The notes beneath the pieces are model-generated. The model saw only the letters and a list, made by a program, of their open reading frames with translations, was not told the DNA's origin and searched no databases. From NCBI GenBank assembly GCA_034509425.1, contig JAVTVJ010001329.1, positions 186,001 through 250,000 on the forward strand: a stretch of 64,000 bases of DNA, given 5' to 3'. Origin of the DNA: Eopsaltria australis (Eukaryota; Chordata; Aves; Passeriformes; Petroicidae). This document shows positions 52,001 through 64,000 of this stretch, piece after piece. A program made the translations under genes and the position numbers. Each line of letters begins with the position of its first letter. Position 1 is the stretch's first letter.

Positions 52001-53387
52001 ATGTTCATGGGAGGAAAACAACAGCAGCAAATACTAGTGAGTTAAGACAATCACCTCTGACTGAGAAGCTGGCCAAAAGATGCCCACAGACACAAAGGTT
52101 ACCCACCACTGTGTCGGTGTGACCCTTTAGAGGTTATACTGTAAAGACACAGTAGAATACCTACTGACGGAAGCTCTTACTTATGGCATAAAGAGTCTGT
52201 TTTTAATTAAATCAAAGCTCACAAGCTTTCTGGACTGAGCAATTTTTGCTCGTTGCCAGACTAAACCACTGGGTCAGGCTAACAATACAAAAAGGCACTC
52301 CAAAGGTTAAAAATTTAAGAGTAGAGACAAATTTCCTAGAAACAAGTAAGCAAATAACATAATACAAGTCTTACACATTTTTTTTAATCAACGGATCCTG
52401 TACATAAAATGGTGTCATATTTGCATGTGGACTGCATATCTATTTCAGCTGTTCCCTTCTACATGCCACTCCAAAGTAATGGAGAATACATCCTTTGGAA
52501 TTTTGCACAAAATTTTTTTTTAAGTACTTCATTCAAAACCTGAAGATTCTCCCAAAGTATCTACAGATCAGTTCATCAAAATGACCAGCTCCAAAATTTG
52601 GTCATCTTCACAGGTTATAGCAGACATATTTTGCATATCACATTGGCAGAGAGAAAGAATGACAAAATACTACACAGTAAAAACCCAATTCTACACTTTA
52701 AATGTAAACATTTATTAACTATGAACAACAGCTGTTAAGTCAAAGCTCAAGAAAGTGCACCAAGTCACACAAATTGAAATATTTCAGAATGGATGATAAA
52801 AGAAATTCCAAGATTCTACTTCATACTGTTTTCCCACCTCCACTGTGAATTTCCCACTGATTTTCCACTGAATTCACAAACCAAATTCAGATAAATGCTT
52901 TCATATGCCCCATCTTCAAAGATTCTGAATGCTTTAACTCAAAACAGTAAGTTTCATCTGGCACTTAGAAGTTTCACAAGATTTTTTATTTTCTTTCTAA
53001 AAACTCTAAGGTAGCAACAATTTGCTTTGAATGTAATTGCTGCCTTGGAAGACAGTATAACATATTAATACACAAATCATATACAGAAAGGTCAAGATTA
53101 AAAGGAAAGTAAATTATGGAAATTTTTCAATAAAAACAAAAGAACAATACTACGTGTCTATTGCATTAACAGATAATAGTAAGTTCCAGTGCAGTTACTG
53201 ATGTTCAGCAGAATTTTCCTCACATCAAAACAAATACTCTGAACATAAATAAAACAAAAGGTTTTATGGGAGAAACTTTACAACCTCAGAAGACAATGTA
53301 AAAAGAGCTATTGTGGGAAAGAACACACAAGCAGAAAAAAAAGGTTGAGAAGGAATATGAAAGTGAAAAGTAGACCAATTGCGTAAA

Positions 53388-53430
53388 ACTAAAACAAAAA
53401 AAAAACAAAAAACAAAAAAAAAAAAAAAAA
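53388..53430 (+). repeat. A-rich simple stretch
   Basis: The stretch is about 43 bases of A with a few interspersed C, ending in an uninterrupted run of 18 A before GAAGG. It is low-complexity DNA. No polyadenylation-like hexamer or retrocopy body was recognised beside it. Confidence 0.85.
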
Positions 53431-56304
53431 GAAGGTGACTGCTGGACAGAAAGCAGTAGTTGAGGACACGCAGGCATGCAATACCAGTAAAAATCCTCAC
53501 TTCTAAGCAAGGAGGATCAATATCCAGCATACATGATATATTAAATGCTGCTTAGAATACAGAGAAATAGAAGAAATCTAAAAACATTGATTACATTCAG
53601 AAGACAGGATAATTGTTGGGAGATGAGGTGGGAATGGGACAAACATCCCCCCTGTCTCACCAAATCAAACCTATGCACAAGAATAAAATATATTATAGGG
53701 AAATTACGTTATTGAGAGAAGATATTACTGAGAGGAGACTGCACTTAAATACCTGCAAATTCTGTAGAAGATGAATTGGAGGCAAATCACTGAGGCATTA
53801 AAAAACAAATAAACAAAACTCCAAAGAGCCCACCAAATAAAGAAACCCCAATGTAAAAAACAACACACAAACATGCTTCAGAGGTCTGTTTAAAATCCCA
53901 GAAGAGTGATACAGTCTAAGAGTGATTTCAGCCCAAGAAAATGGTCTCCAAATTAAAGGCATACACTGTACTGAAAACAAAGGCTGCAGGGCTAATAGGT
54001 TAATTAAAAATAATCCATTTAGCTGTTCTACTCTGTGTTGTTATGATGGGTTCTTCCTCAAAGAATTCTTTTTCAAGTTTGACTCATGGATTCAGGCTAT
54101 TTGCCTTCCTTTCGAAGGCCAATGTACAGGCAAAAACTGAACATGACCATCATGCCCAAGTTCCTATAAGCCTTTCTCCCTTAGTATTTCCATAAATGTT
54201 AAACTCTTTTCCTTTCATATTTCCCTGAAACACTGACAGTATTTGATTGCATTAGAGGTAAATACTTGGGCAGCACTGAGAGAAAAAGGTCTTGCTGGTT
54301 TTGAATAACTTTCTCACTGGGAGTGACAGCTAATTAGCTTTATTTCTTGTTGATGATGCCTTTACATACAAATCTGACTGAAGAAAAAGGTTGTTTATCT
54401 TTGTATCAACTATTAAGATGGCAATCATGGATGTCTGCACCAAAGTGTATCATTTCTTCAGTTTAAATCAGCAAGGTACCTAAAAGCAAGACTTCAGAAA
54501 ACCGTGCATGGAGTAGGTTTAGAGAACTATGCCCTGAAGATATTTTCGTCCAATGAGTAACAGATTCAATGATTTTAATGAAATACATTCAGCACTGTAA
54601 GGAGTCAATATGATTTTGAATTTATAATAATTCAAAGTCTATGTTAATGCTGTGCTATTTAAGAAACCTGAGCACCAGTATTTTCCTGAGACTGTGTAGC
54701 ACTTTACATACATAAAGTCCTTCATTTACTATTCCAGCAACATTTAACTTCAATATTATTATTTCTATACAGAACATTAGATAAATTACAGGCATTAAGT
54801 GATATAATTCTGAAAGCTGTGAGAGTAAAAGTAGATACAATTTTGTGTCATTTTCCAAATGGGGCAAGCAGGCAATGAACTGAAATCTCATCTCCCACTT
54901 AGAAAAGATAAAGTGGGATGTAATCAATCTCCCTAGGGGGTACATCTGATTAAGATCAAAGGGGAAGACTTCTGGTAAAGAACATCTTGACAGTTCAAGT
55001 TACTGTCACCTGCATGAATTGAAATGACTCAAGAGCAGTCTTGCATGATACTGCAAAAGGAGGAGGGGTTAATCACTAGGAAAACAGGATGCTTTCTAAA
55101 GAGCTGATTAGTCATGGCTATAAAATAGCTTAGGCTCACTTGGATCTCAAGATTTTTTCATTCCATTAAATAACTTAAATTAGAAATAACACTCAGCTGA
55201 ACTCTTCATTACACCAGCAAAAAATCAACTGAAATTAAAACAGTCAAGCATTGGAAAGCTCTCTGAAACAACACCACAGCTGACCTTACACACATTACTT
55301 TTAACTGCTTTGCCGTCATCTTAGATCTCACTCAGACACTTTTCTGCAGGTCCATTAGCAATGAACTGCAATCCAGTAACTAAAGGCAGCAAATTGTAAG
55401 ACTTAAACATATTTTGATTACTGAAGTTACAGAATCTGCTCTAAACAACACAAAGTTTGACTCAGCTGCACAGATTAACTATGCACTTTGGGCGACAGAA
55501 AATTTTAAAAGTGAGTTTTACTTTGCATTTATGTATGAAGTACCAAACCTCGTACATTGCAGTCTAGTAACATAAAAACTTATGACCTACTTATAAAGAC
55601 CAGGACAAACCGCAGCACATAAGGTAAATGCAGATTTAGGTATTTGTATTTATATTTTCTGGAATATCCATCAAAGTCTAAGACACTTCCCTCATCCTCA
55701 CAGGAATACAGAAAAGAGCATCTCTTCAAGAAAAGAAATGAGAGTTCTTAGCCTCAGAACTTCCGAGGGTTGTGATACAGTCCCACATCTGTCTGGATAA
55801 CCACAGAGAACATTTTTTCATATACTCATCATCATGGTCATGGTCTGCTCATATCATAATACTTATACTACTGAAGAAGCCCCTGTATTCTTTTCTTTCT
55901 TTTGTGTGAAGCTAAAAGTCTAAAGCAACAGAGTAGTAGACAAAATAGTATTAAATTTTATGATTCCTGAGGATAAACACTGAGGGAGTTATGCTCCCTC
56001 TAACAATTTTCCACATGTGGGAACATAGTGGGGATTTTGCTGAGCTTAAAATGTGTAGAATTAAAAATAGTAAAGGCAGGACATAAACAACTAAGAAAAT
56101 ACTTTTAACAATCTGGTTTTCCTTTCAAATAAAAGAAAACACCAGAGAAGTTACTTGTTTTACAGCTTAATTTGAAAAAAATTAACAAATAGCTCTAGAG
56201 TTTGCACATGTTGCTTGTAGTGCTCTAGCCTTCTGCTTACTTGAAGCCCTGAAATTTCTGACTGTTCAGAAATTCACCTTTTAGTTAACTGCACAGCCTG
56301 CTGC

Positions 56305-56402
56305 TACCTGAGCAACCTGATCTGAGTTGGTTTTGCACTAAGCAAGGAATTGAAATAGATGACCTCCAAATGTTCTCTTCAACCAAAATTATTCTGTGAC
56401 TC
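56305..56402 (+). mobile_element. Short CR1 LINE 3' end
   Basis: GAGCAACCTGATCTGAGTTG, AGCAAGGAATTGAAATAGAT, GACCTCCAAATGTTC and AACCAAAATTATTCTGTGAC are the final segments of a CR1 3' end in order. Only the last 100 or so bases remain. It is antisense to WDR70. Confidence 0.85.
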
Positions 56403-56928
56403 CAGACAACTCGAAAGGGTAGTCTACCATTTAGAGCATATGAATATTCCTGGCAGGGACCCACACTTCTTATATCTAAAATTCTATGAACCAAGCAAAA
56501 TCTTCTCGAAAGCTAGTAAGAATAGAACTAAGTTCAAAATCACAACAAAGGCATACAAATGTCACCAGCATCTCCAACTTTTAGAGCTACTGGGAAGCAG
56601 ATACTGGAAAATCTGCAGAAGCTCCAACTTCAACTTATGTCCATTGTCCTAAATGCTGCAAAGACATGTCTTATGTTTCCACTAACATGCATGAGCAGTT
56701 AAAAGTAACCACTGACATACCACAGCAATCAAATTTTAACTTGCAGCTGAGAGTACTCCTACAGAGGTCAATCAAGTAGCATGGAAAATTCTCAAATTTT
56801 TTTTTTTGTTTTCCCCAGCTAGAATTCATGCATGCTTCCTCAGCTGTTCTTTAAGTGAGTACAAATGCTCAGCTCTACCCTTTCTTTTTACCTTGGGCAT
56901 CAGCAAAATCTTTAATTCTTACTTTCTT

Positions 56929-57455
56929 AGAATCACAGACTATCTCAGATTGGAGGGGACCCATCAGGATTGTTATTCCTTGCAGATCTACATAGAACTA
57001 AACCACCTGACTAAGAGCCTCATTCAGATGCTCCTTAAACACTGCCAGGCTTGATGGTGGGACCGATTCCCTGGGGAATCTCCTACAGAAACCAATCACA
57101 TTCTCAGTGAAGAACCTTTTCCTAATGTCCGGGTTGAACTTCCACTGATGCAGCTTCATTCCATTTGCTCATATCCCGCCACTGGTGACCAGAGAGATGA
57201 GATCAGCACCCTCCATCTGCTGTCCCACAAGAGGAAGGTAAACATTCTTCTCCTCCAGGCTCAGCAACTTCAGCAGCTTCTCGTAAGTCTTGCCCTCAAG
57301 ACCTTCCTCCATTTTGGTCCCACTTCTGATACACTCTAACAATTCAATGTCCTTATGCCTTTATTCTGTGGAACTCAAAATTCTCCCCAGGACTCACGGT
57401 GAGGCCCCACCAGTGCAGTACAATAATTCACCATGTTTTGGTCCCACATTTCCTC
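56929..57455 (-). mobile_element. CR1 LINE fragment, about 525 bases
   Basis: The plus strand opens AGAATCACAGACTATCTCAG and ATTGGAGGGGACCC, then shows TCAGTGAAGAACCTTTTCCT, AATGTCCGGGTTGAACTTCC, CTCATATCCCGCCACTGG, CTTCTCCTCCAGGCTCAGCA, AACAATTCAATGTCCTTATG and GTGAGGCCCCACCAGTGCAG. These are reverse complements of CR1 3' UTR followed by ORF2 C-terminal coding sequence. The copy is diverged and interrupted by stops and indels. It is co-oriented with WDR70 and lies 0.5 kb from an oppositely oriented CR1 end. Confidence 0.9.
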
Positions 57456-60400
57456 TGCGTTGCAGGAAGTTTCCTTTTTGATTTAAATTTTTAATTCTTA
57501 AGATGATCTACCTGAAGTTGTGTGTATCCTTTAAAAACAAAGTTATGCCATAAAAATATCAGTTGAAAAAGCCCTCAAATGTAAGCTCTTACCATTGACT
57601 GCATATCTTATTGCAGCAGCTAACATTTGAATCAAGAAAAACTTCAGAAAAAATATTAATGTAAACGCACATAGTTTATAAAGACAAAAATAGCTTTACT
57701 AACCCTTTTGTAAACATACAGCTTTCAGCAAGGGCCAGTACAGTCATTATTCAACCTCTTCTTAACCAGGCCTGCTCATGTGCTGTACTCTCTTAATCAG
57801 CTCTGCACTGCATACGTATCTATAAACAGATAAGTTAGTCTTGGAGAAGCCATCCTCATGGATCTGTAATGGACTTCACACCTTTAGACATGTCAAGACA
57901 AAAAGCAAACTATTATGCCAGTGCAGTGCAAATTACTACACACACGCGAGGTAACCACACTTCTTTGATGAAGGCACTCTTGTATTACAAACAAGTCGCC
58001 AGAGAAATTTTTTCCAAAGACTTAAAATTATGGCTTATCAGGAGATTTTAATAAGTGACAGAACTTTTAACTCTACAAAACCACAATGATCCCTCTTCCT
58101 GCAAAATACCACCATTCTGCACCAAAGGGTGAGAATTCTACTGTTCCAGAGACAAGAGAAAGAAAAAAACTCATCAGAACTTAACATAATTGATAGACAT
58201 AATTCCTAAGCCTCACTCTTGCAAACAGCTGGACTGCTACGGTTGACCTAAAAAATAAAACATCAACTTTCAGAGGATAAATACAGTGGATATAAAAATC
58301 CCCATAAGTAATTCGATCTTCACAAATGCCAGTTCTGCTTTATTTTTACCTCATGCAACTCTTGAGAACAAGTTTTTAGATAATCTGCATGGCATTTCAA
58401 TACAAGTATTTAAACAGTAACAGTATATAAAATACTGGTTAAACCACATTTGTGTGGAAGCAAAAAATATTATATTTTCAGAGGCGAACAATGAGATGAA
58501 GACTTAAAACCTGTGACTGACAGAATGCCTAAAAGTCACTTTAATAAAATTACGTTATTTTGGGATCAGATACCGGACTATTAGTTCCTTAGTCCTGGTG
58601 TTCACTTGCATGCACGTGCACAAACATCAAGTTTCTCTGAAACCATAAAATTTTGTCACCTCATGAACTTCTACCTTTCCCCTGGTCTGAATTTTATGAA
58701 TGTTGCACTAGTCCCATACATCTGATATTTAGTTCTAAGTAGTTTTATCTGCAACAGTCTGTCAATGCCTTATTTAAGTTAATTTCCAATCCACAAAAAG
58801 TCATTACAAGAAATAAAGCTTGTTAGGCTCACTACCTTAAAGTCTTCCTACATTATGGCACTAAAAGCACATGGAATACATTTAAACTATATTCCATATA
58901 ATGATATACATTTCCAAAAAAAGTGGGTGAATCTTCCACATCTCTAACACTTTTGGAAACTGCAGTATTTTCAACTTTTCCAACACCTTACACTCTAGAA
59001 ACTGGTAGACTTCATGAGTACTTCAGCTTTCACTTGAAAGTACCATGAAGTTGAAGTATTATGCAAGTTCCAACTGGAGGTTCAGAAACCAGAAAAAACA
59101 GGCAATCAAGTTGTTAAATATTTTATTTGTATTTTTAATAAATGGATATTATTATATATCTACTTGAAGATATACCTGGCATTGTCTAGTAAGACATGCT
59201 TGTTTCATTGCTAAATCATTCACTTGGATGTAACCTGATGAAGAGGCTCTTCAAACCAAGTCACTGTCTTCCTAACAAAGCAGATGAGAAATGTTCATAA
59301 TATTCATTCCATCAATCCTGTCATAAGGCTGCTAGCCTTCAGAAGAAGGTTTAAAAAAAAAGGAGCTTGCACATGGAACAGTTAATTTAAAACTATAATA
59401 ACTTTTCCCCAAAGTATCCAAATCTGTGAAACTAAATTATAATGCTACAATTTTTCATGTACAGTGCTTGGGCGTCTATTAATGTCATCTAGATCCTTCT
59501 AAACACGGATATTTGGCTCAAACCCAAGACATTCTAGAGTCACTGTGAAACTTGTTACCCAATGGTCTATCTTCATGTAAATAAATGTGAGCTATGTAAA
59601 ATATAAGAGACATCCTTCATTTACTTGAAAAGTTTTTAGAGCAAACAAGTCATGGCCATGGACTCTGGTCCTCTAAGGTAGGGTCACTGCTTGAAAGAAC
59701 TGGAAACACCTATTCCATTTAAATGGAATTTTGATTTAGTGGTCCAAGAAGACAACTACATTATTACTTTTACAAAGGCACAACACTCAGTGTTCTTCAA
59801 AGACTAACAAAAAACTTCCAAAAGAAAAGTAGTTCATGCTGTGAGTAAACAGATGCTAGAATGATACATTACTTTTAGATAAGTAAATTTCAGAATTATT
59901 CAGAAAAAATCCAGGATTATCATAGCTCGGATGAAATAAAGTAGTTTTTTTTCTAAAAAATGACATCAGGAAAGAGTTCTAAAATTAAATTTTATCTCAA
60001 ACCAAATCTGCTTTTAGTTAAATTATTTGCTAGGTTTTATAATAAACATACTGATAGAATAATTAATTTTCAAAGCCTAAGTGTGTACCACCAAAAAATG
60101 GAAGATACCTTTTTCATCTCTGAAACTTTTCAGTACCTGTTATTCTGCTATCCATTTAATTCCCTGTGAATCACACAACAGAAGAAAGCTACAAAGAAGC
60201 ATAAGTAAATTATTTATTTTGAAAGGAGGAATGTATATGGTCTAGTAAGTTTATGATGACAAAAGAAGATCTGCATCTTATCTCACCAAAAGTTCAACCT
60301 CAGGAGACTGAAATGTTTGCCAGCATGTTCTAAATCATACAGACACCAGTGAATGTGGATCTTAATTTTAAAGATTAGCTGACCAGAAGTTTCCACTACC

Positions 60401-60728
60401 ATTAATGAGCTAAACTGAAGAATATTGATCAGATGTTTTCTGTCCTAGCAAACTGAAGATTTCATAAATCACACGTCTGGAAACATTTCAAGGAGATGAA
60501 ACATTTACGAAACCAAACTAATCTCTCTCAAGAGAAATGCATTTAATAAAAAGCTTTATTAGAAAGAATCTGAATGACAATATTAACTAAAAAAATTAAC
60601 ATTATTGCCACAAAATAACTGCAAAATGATCTACTGGGGAATGATTTGGAGACAGAAAGGGGAGGGGGGAAAACGAGCTAAAAAGTCAATGAGGAATTGG
60701 CTGATGAAACTGTGAAAGCAGTTTTGGA

Positions 60729-60770
60729 ATTTTTGATTTTTTGATTTTGATTTTAAGTTTTGATTTTGGA
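60729..60770. repeat. Short imperfect (GATTTT)n repeat
   Basis: Five imperfect GATTTT or GATTTTT units occur in a row, separated by T or AAGTTT. It is a degenerate microsatellite with no evident function. Confidence 0.8.
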
Positions 60771-63700
60771 AAATAAACACATGACTAAAAAAGCAACGAA
60801 GGCTTGCAATTATGTGCTATTGTAACAACTTTTGGATCCATATCCTACCTGCAGCTCCACATGGACAGTTCTGCCATCCTCAGAAGAACTATGTATGGAC
60901 TTCTTCCTATCCTCAAAAATTGAGTAACTTTAACAGACACTCACAGCTTAATACCAAGCCTTTATCTACAAAAAACTAAGTCATACGTACAGTTTGATCA
61001 CAGTTTTTATTACTGAGAATCACCTGCCTATTCCAAACTCAAATTGATTAAATGGTGCTTTTCGTGTTCACTGGTTTGTCTGATGATTGAAAGAGAAATT
61101 TCATCCACAACTTCTATGTGAAAGCTACAATTGGTAAAGAATTTACTGCAGTTATTGCTTACTAATCAGTTCCACAGTCATATAATACATCTGTTTACAA
61201 AGAAATACTTTCTCCTATACAAACCTTGCTAACTTTCAATTACTGGGTCAAGTTATGCCTTTAACAATTTAAAGAATTTTCCAATGTTGGACATTTTATA
61301 CCTGTTCCAATATTTTTGGCTATTGTCAAGTCTCTTAATATTCTATTCAATAACTGAAATGTATTCAGCTTCCTGAATATTCCTGAAATAGCTAAAGTTT
61401 CAGGATCTGTGTCTGACATTTTTCCTTTTCAATGTCTTTTACCATCCTTTTTAGACTGCTGTCATTGGAACTAGACACAGAACTCAATGGGTATTGCTGA
61501 AACAAAACATTAACATCATCTCCTTTACCAATGCCATTAGTAAAAGTTAATTCTCTGTGTGTGTATGCATTTTAAAAAGATGTGTATCTGCTTTTCCACA
61601 GCTTCATACTAAGAGCTTACATACAATTAACCCTATATAACTTCCAGGGAAATCTTCTCTGTGTATGATTTCCCATGCTGTTGTTTTCACCCAGCTCACT
61701 AATCAGCAGCTAGCACTTAGTGTTCGGGTTTTACTAGAAATACATTCACACTTTCTCTGATAAAATCTGCTTTAATTAAAATAATTTATAGAAATATAGA
61801 AGTTTTGAGGCAATTGTTCACTCTTATGAAACTGTATTAGAAACATGTTGTTTTGATTACTTCAGATTATCAGTTTTAAGATCTCTTCCTATTACCTAGC
61901 CCAGCTGATGGATGACAAATATCTCACATGTATTTACAAGATTAATCCTTTAAAAGTCAGAAACAAAACTTATTGGAATTAACAGAAAAAATTTCAACAG
62001 ATTTTGGAATGTAATTTACTGCTTAGAAGTTACTAATGGATACTATACAAAAATTTATAAAAGGTTTTCTTAAATAAACAAGAGAAGCTTCTTTCACAAA
62101 AACCTATACATAACTTCCATGATATTCTATCTCACTTGCGAAATGGGATTTATCAGCCTTAAACAGAATTTTCTGAACTGGAAACTTTTCCAGGCTTCAT
62201 CATCTTCCAGAGAAACCATGCACCTCTGAAACCACTACCAGCTGAGAAATGTAACTTCAGGCTATTCCAATTCGTTCCATGAAAAATGAAAACCACCCAA
62301 TATACATCTCTAAACAAGCAACTTAGCAGTGGGATTTTAACTAAAACATATATTTATGTAACATGAGGGCCCTGATAAGAGGAACAATTTAAAATTTCAT
62401 TACTCAAACAATGAAATTACCTACAATTCTAAATGTCAAAAATCACAAAGAAAATATTTTCACAGAGTGCTGATCTATAGGATGTTAACTATCATTAGTC
62501 ATTACTGTGTAGTTTTAATATAGAATCAGATTTGAACATTAATCATGGCAATTTAATTTTATTTTCTTAGATAGAATGCATATTTTATCTTTGTAAGCAA
62601 ATGTGCCAAAATAAATCCTTGTCTACCCTACTTCACTCTCTTATTACCAAACAAAAACATTTTAGTTTAGTTTACTAAGTCTATTGTACTTCCCATTAGT
62701 ACTAGAATAATCAAAGAATGCTGCTCTTTTGAATAAGATGCATATCTCATGAGAAAATAGCCCTTTAAACTGAGTTATAGGTTAAAATTACCAGTGAATA
62801 TTTGAGAAGAAAGGATTTCATCTTTATACAATAAAAGATGTAATTTATTTTTCAAGGGAGAAAACAGTAGAGGAAATTGTCAGTGAAAGATACTTGTGGA
62901 ACAAAGACACCACAACAGAAGTATTTGCTAAACAACCTAAACCATGGGAAAATTCCTATCAATTTCACAAATGGCAAATTCCTGTCTTCTTCCCTATCTG
63001 ATATTAAGTTGAGCTGATGGAAGTACTGAAACTTCCAGTTTCCCATCATTTCTATTCTGCCAGAAGTTACCCCATAGATCTGCACAAAAGTATTCTCTTT
63101 TCTCTGTCAAGGTGAGCCAGGACCAGAGAAGATGTAAGAGAAAAGTTTTCCAGACTGACAGAAAGGGGTTAGGAAACAAGTTCCTGGGAAAGCTTATCCA
63201 TATAATCCAAGTACAGGTGAGAAGTGAAATACTATGTGTTCTGGGATAAAAGAGGCAAATATATGCACCAAGATTTCTGACTTCCCATCCTGACCTTAGA
63301 ACATTGCAATTGCCTAGCAAAAGCCTTTGAAAAGACTGTCCCTTCTTGCTCCAGTCACTGCACAGTTCTAAAATGAGCAAACTCTTCGGAAAGTACTGAA
63401 GTACTGTGAATACTTATATTCTTTGCTTGCCAGATAAATCAACCTGGAAAGCAATTTTTAAATGTGTACTTTCATCTGACACACAAAAATACTTTCAAGC
63501 TTCTTGATGTAGTAAAAATCTTAACCTTGGTAAAACTAAAAATAAATCACTTGGCACATCATCTCTATGTTCTAAATTAATTCTGAAAATTTGCCTAAAC
63601 TGCAATATTGTAGTGGGAATAAAAGTATCTCATAAAAATCTTGAAGAGACATTTTCAAACGTCATGATTGCATTTTCATATGGAATATGGCACAATAAAT

Positions 63701-64000
63701 GAATATATATATGTATACACACCTGTATATGTATGTGCTTGAAACAACTTGACAAGAGTTATTTCTTTTCCTAAGATTCAAGTTATACTATTCCTCTGGC
63801 AAATTTAATTGTTTCACCCCAATGTTATTTGCATTCCCTATTCTATAAAGTAGTATGATGCAACTAGATATGATTCAGGTGATCTTTTTGGTAAGTAAGT
63901 ACTTTGGACCCCAAAGCAGGTCCTATGCTCTATAGCATGCAGGTTCTTTTAAAAAGTAAACCTAGAAACTGCACAAAAGCATAAGCCTAAGACTGCACTT

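Larger units (their letters stand above)
45466..64000 (-). other. WDR70: WDR70 intron, at least 18.5 kb (continues beyond right edge)
   Basis: This is the intron upstream of the first exon in the window, phase 1. The preceding WDR70 segment, which should contain a Trp-His-Pro-Lys motif, was not found in it and should lie beyond 64000. It contains CR1 pieces at 48205-49095 (two), 56305-56402 and 56929-57455, an A-rich stretch at 53388-53430, and a short GATTTT repeat at 60729-60770. A small exon could have been missed by eye. The rest is AT-rich and unassigned. Confidence 0.8.

Noticed and set aside
53264..53530. Overlapping minus-strand frames with Phe-rich runs
   Set aside because: The Phe runs are the translation of the A-rich stretch at 53388-53430.
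62994..63380. 128-codon minus-strand frame
   Set aside because: No recognisable domain and no plausible splice context in the WDR70 frame. It lacks the Trp-His-Pro-Lys region expected for the missing upstream exon.
1..64000. tRNA, rRNA, snRNA, CRISPR arrays, mitochondrial insertions and bacterial operons
   Set aside because: I looked for conserved promoter boxes, T-loop sequences, regularly spaced repeats and compact gene runs on both strands and saw none. A covariance-model search would be needed to exclude small RNAs.

Overview
The window is vertebrate nuclear DNA, most likely from a bird. It is AT-rich, has no prokaryotic-style gene packing, and its only recognisable gene is split by kilobase-scale GT-AG introns. 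The interspersed repeats are mainly 3'-truncated CR1 LINEs plus retroviral LTR-like pieces, which is the usual avian repertoire. CR1 also occurs in turtles and crocodilians, so bird is an inference. It fits the low repeat density. If the host is a bird, WDR70 is expected on the Z chromosome, because the human 5p13 neighbourhood (NIPBL, GDNF, LIFR) is Z-linked in chicken. That linkage is background knowledge and is not visible here. The window lies inside WDR70 (WD repeat-containing protein 70), transcribed on the minus strand, so the message runs from high to low coordinates. Five consecutive internal coding exons are present: 45291-45465, 25678-25777, 19209-19293, 18054-18192 and 3249-3349. 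They total exactly 600 coding bases. The intron phases join without a break (0, 1, 2, 0), so no exon is missing between them. Together they encode the C-terminal half of the beta-propeller. The 5' exons and promoter lie above 64000. The C-terminal exons and 3' end lie below position 1. I found no WDR70 exon in 1-3248 or in 45466-64000. Layout by region: 1-3248 is intron with an LTR-like element at about 2351-3002. 3350-18053 is a long intron with one CR1 fragment. 18193-19208 is a short intron. 19294-25677 is intron with a 35-base A tract, an inverted repeat and a probable LTR with two perfect hairpins. 25778-45290 is a 19.5 kb intron with two CR1s, two inverted repeats and a 247-base almost pure purine tract ending 98 bases from a splice donor. 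45466-64000 is intron with four CR1 pieces, two of them head to tail. Apart from WDR70 I see no second gene, no tRNA, rRNA or other recognisable RNA gene, no CRISPR array and no operon. The many short open frames look like chance frames in introns or remnants of repeats. I found no convincing undescribed biological system. The observations most worth checking are the purine tract beside the splice donor, the tandem hairpins near 24.4-24.5 kb, and the A-tailed segment near 19.7 kb.
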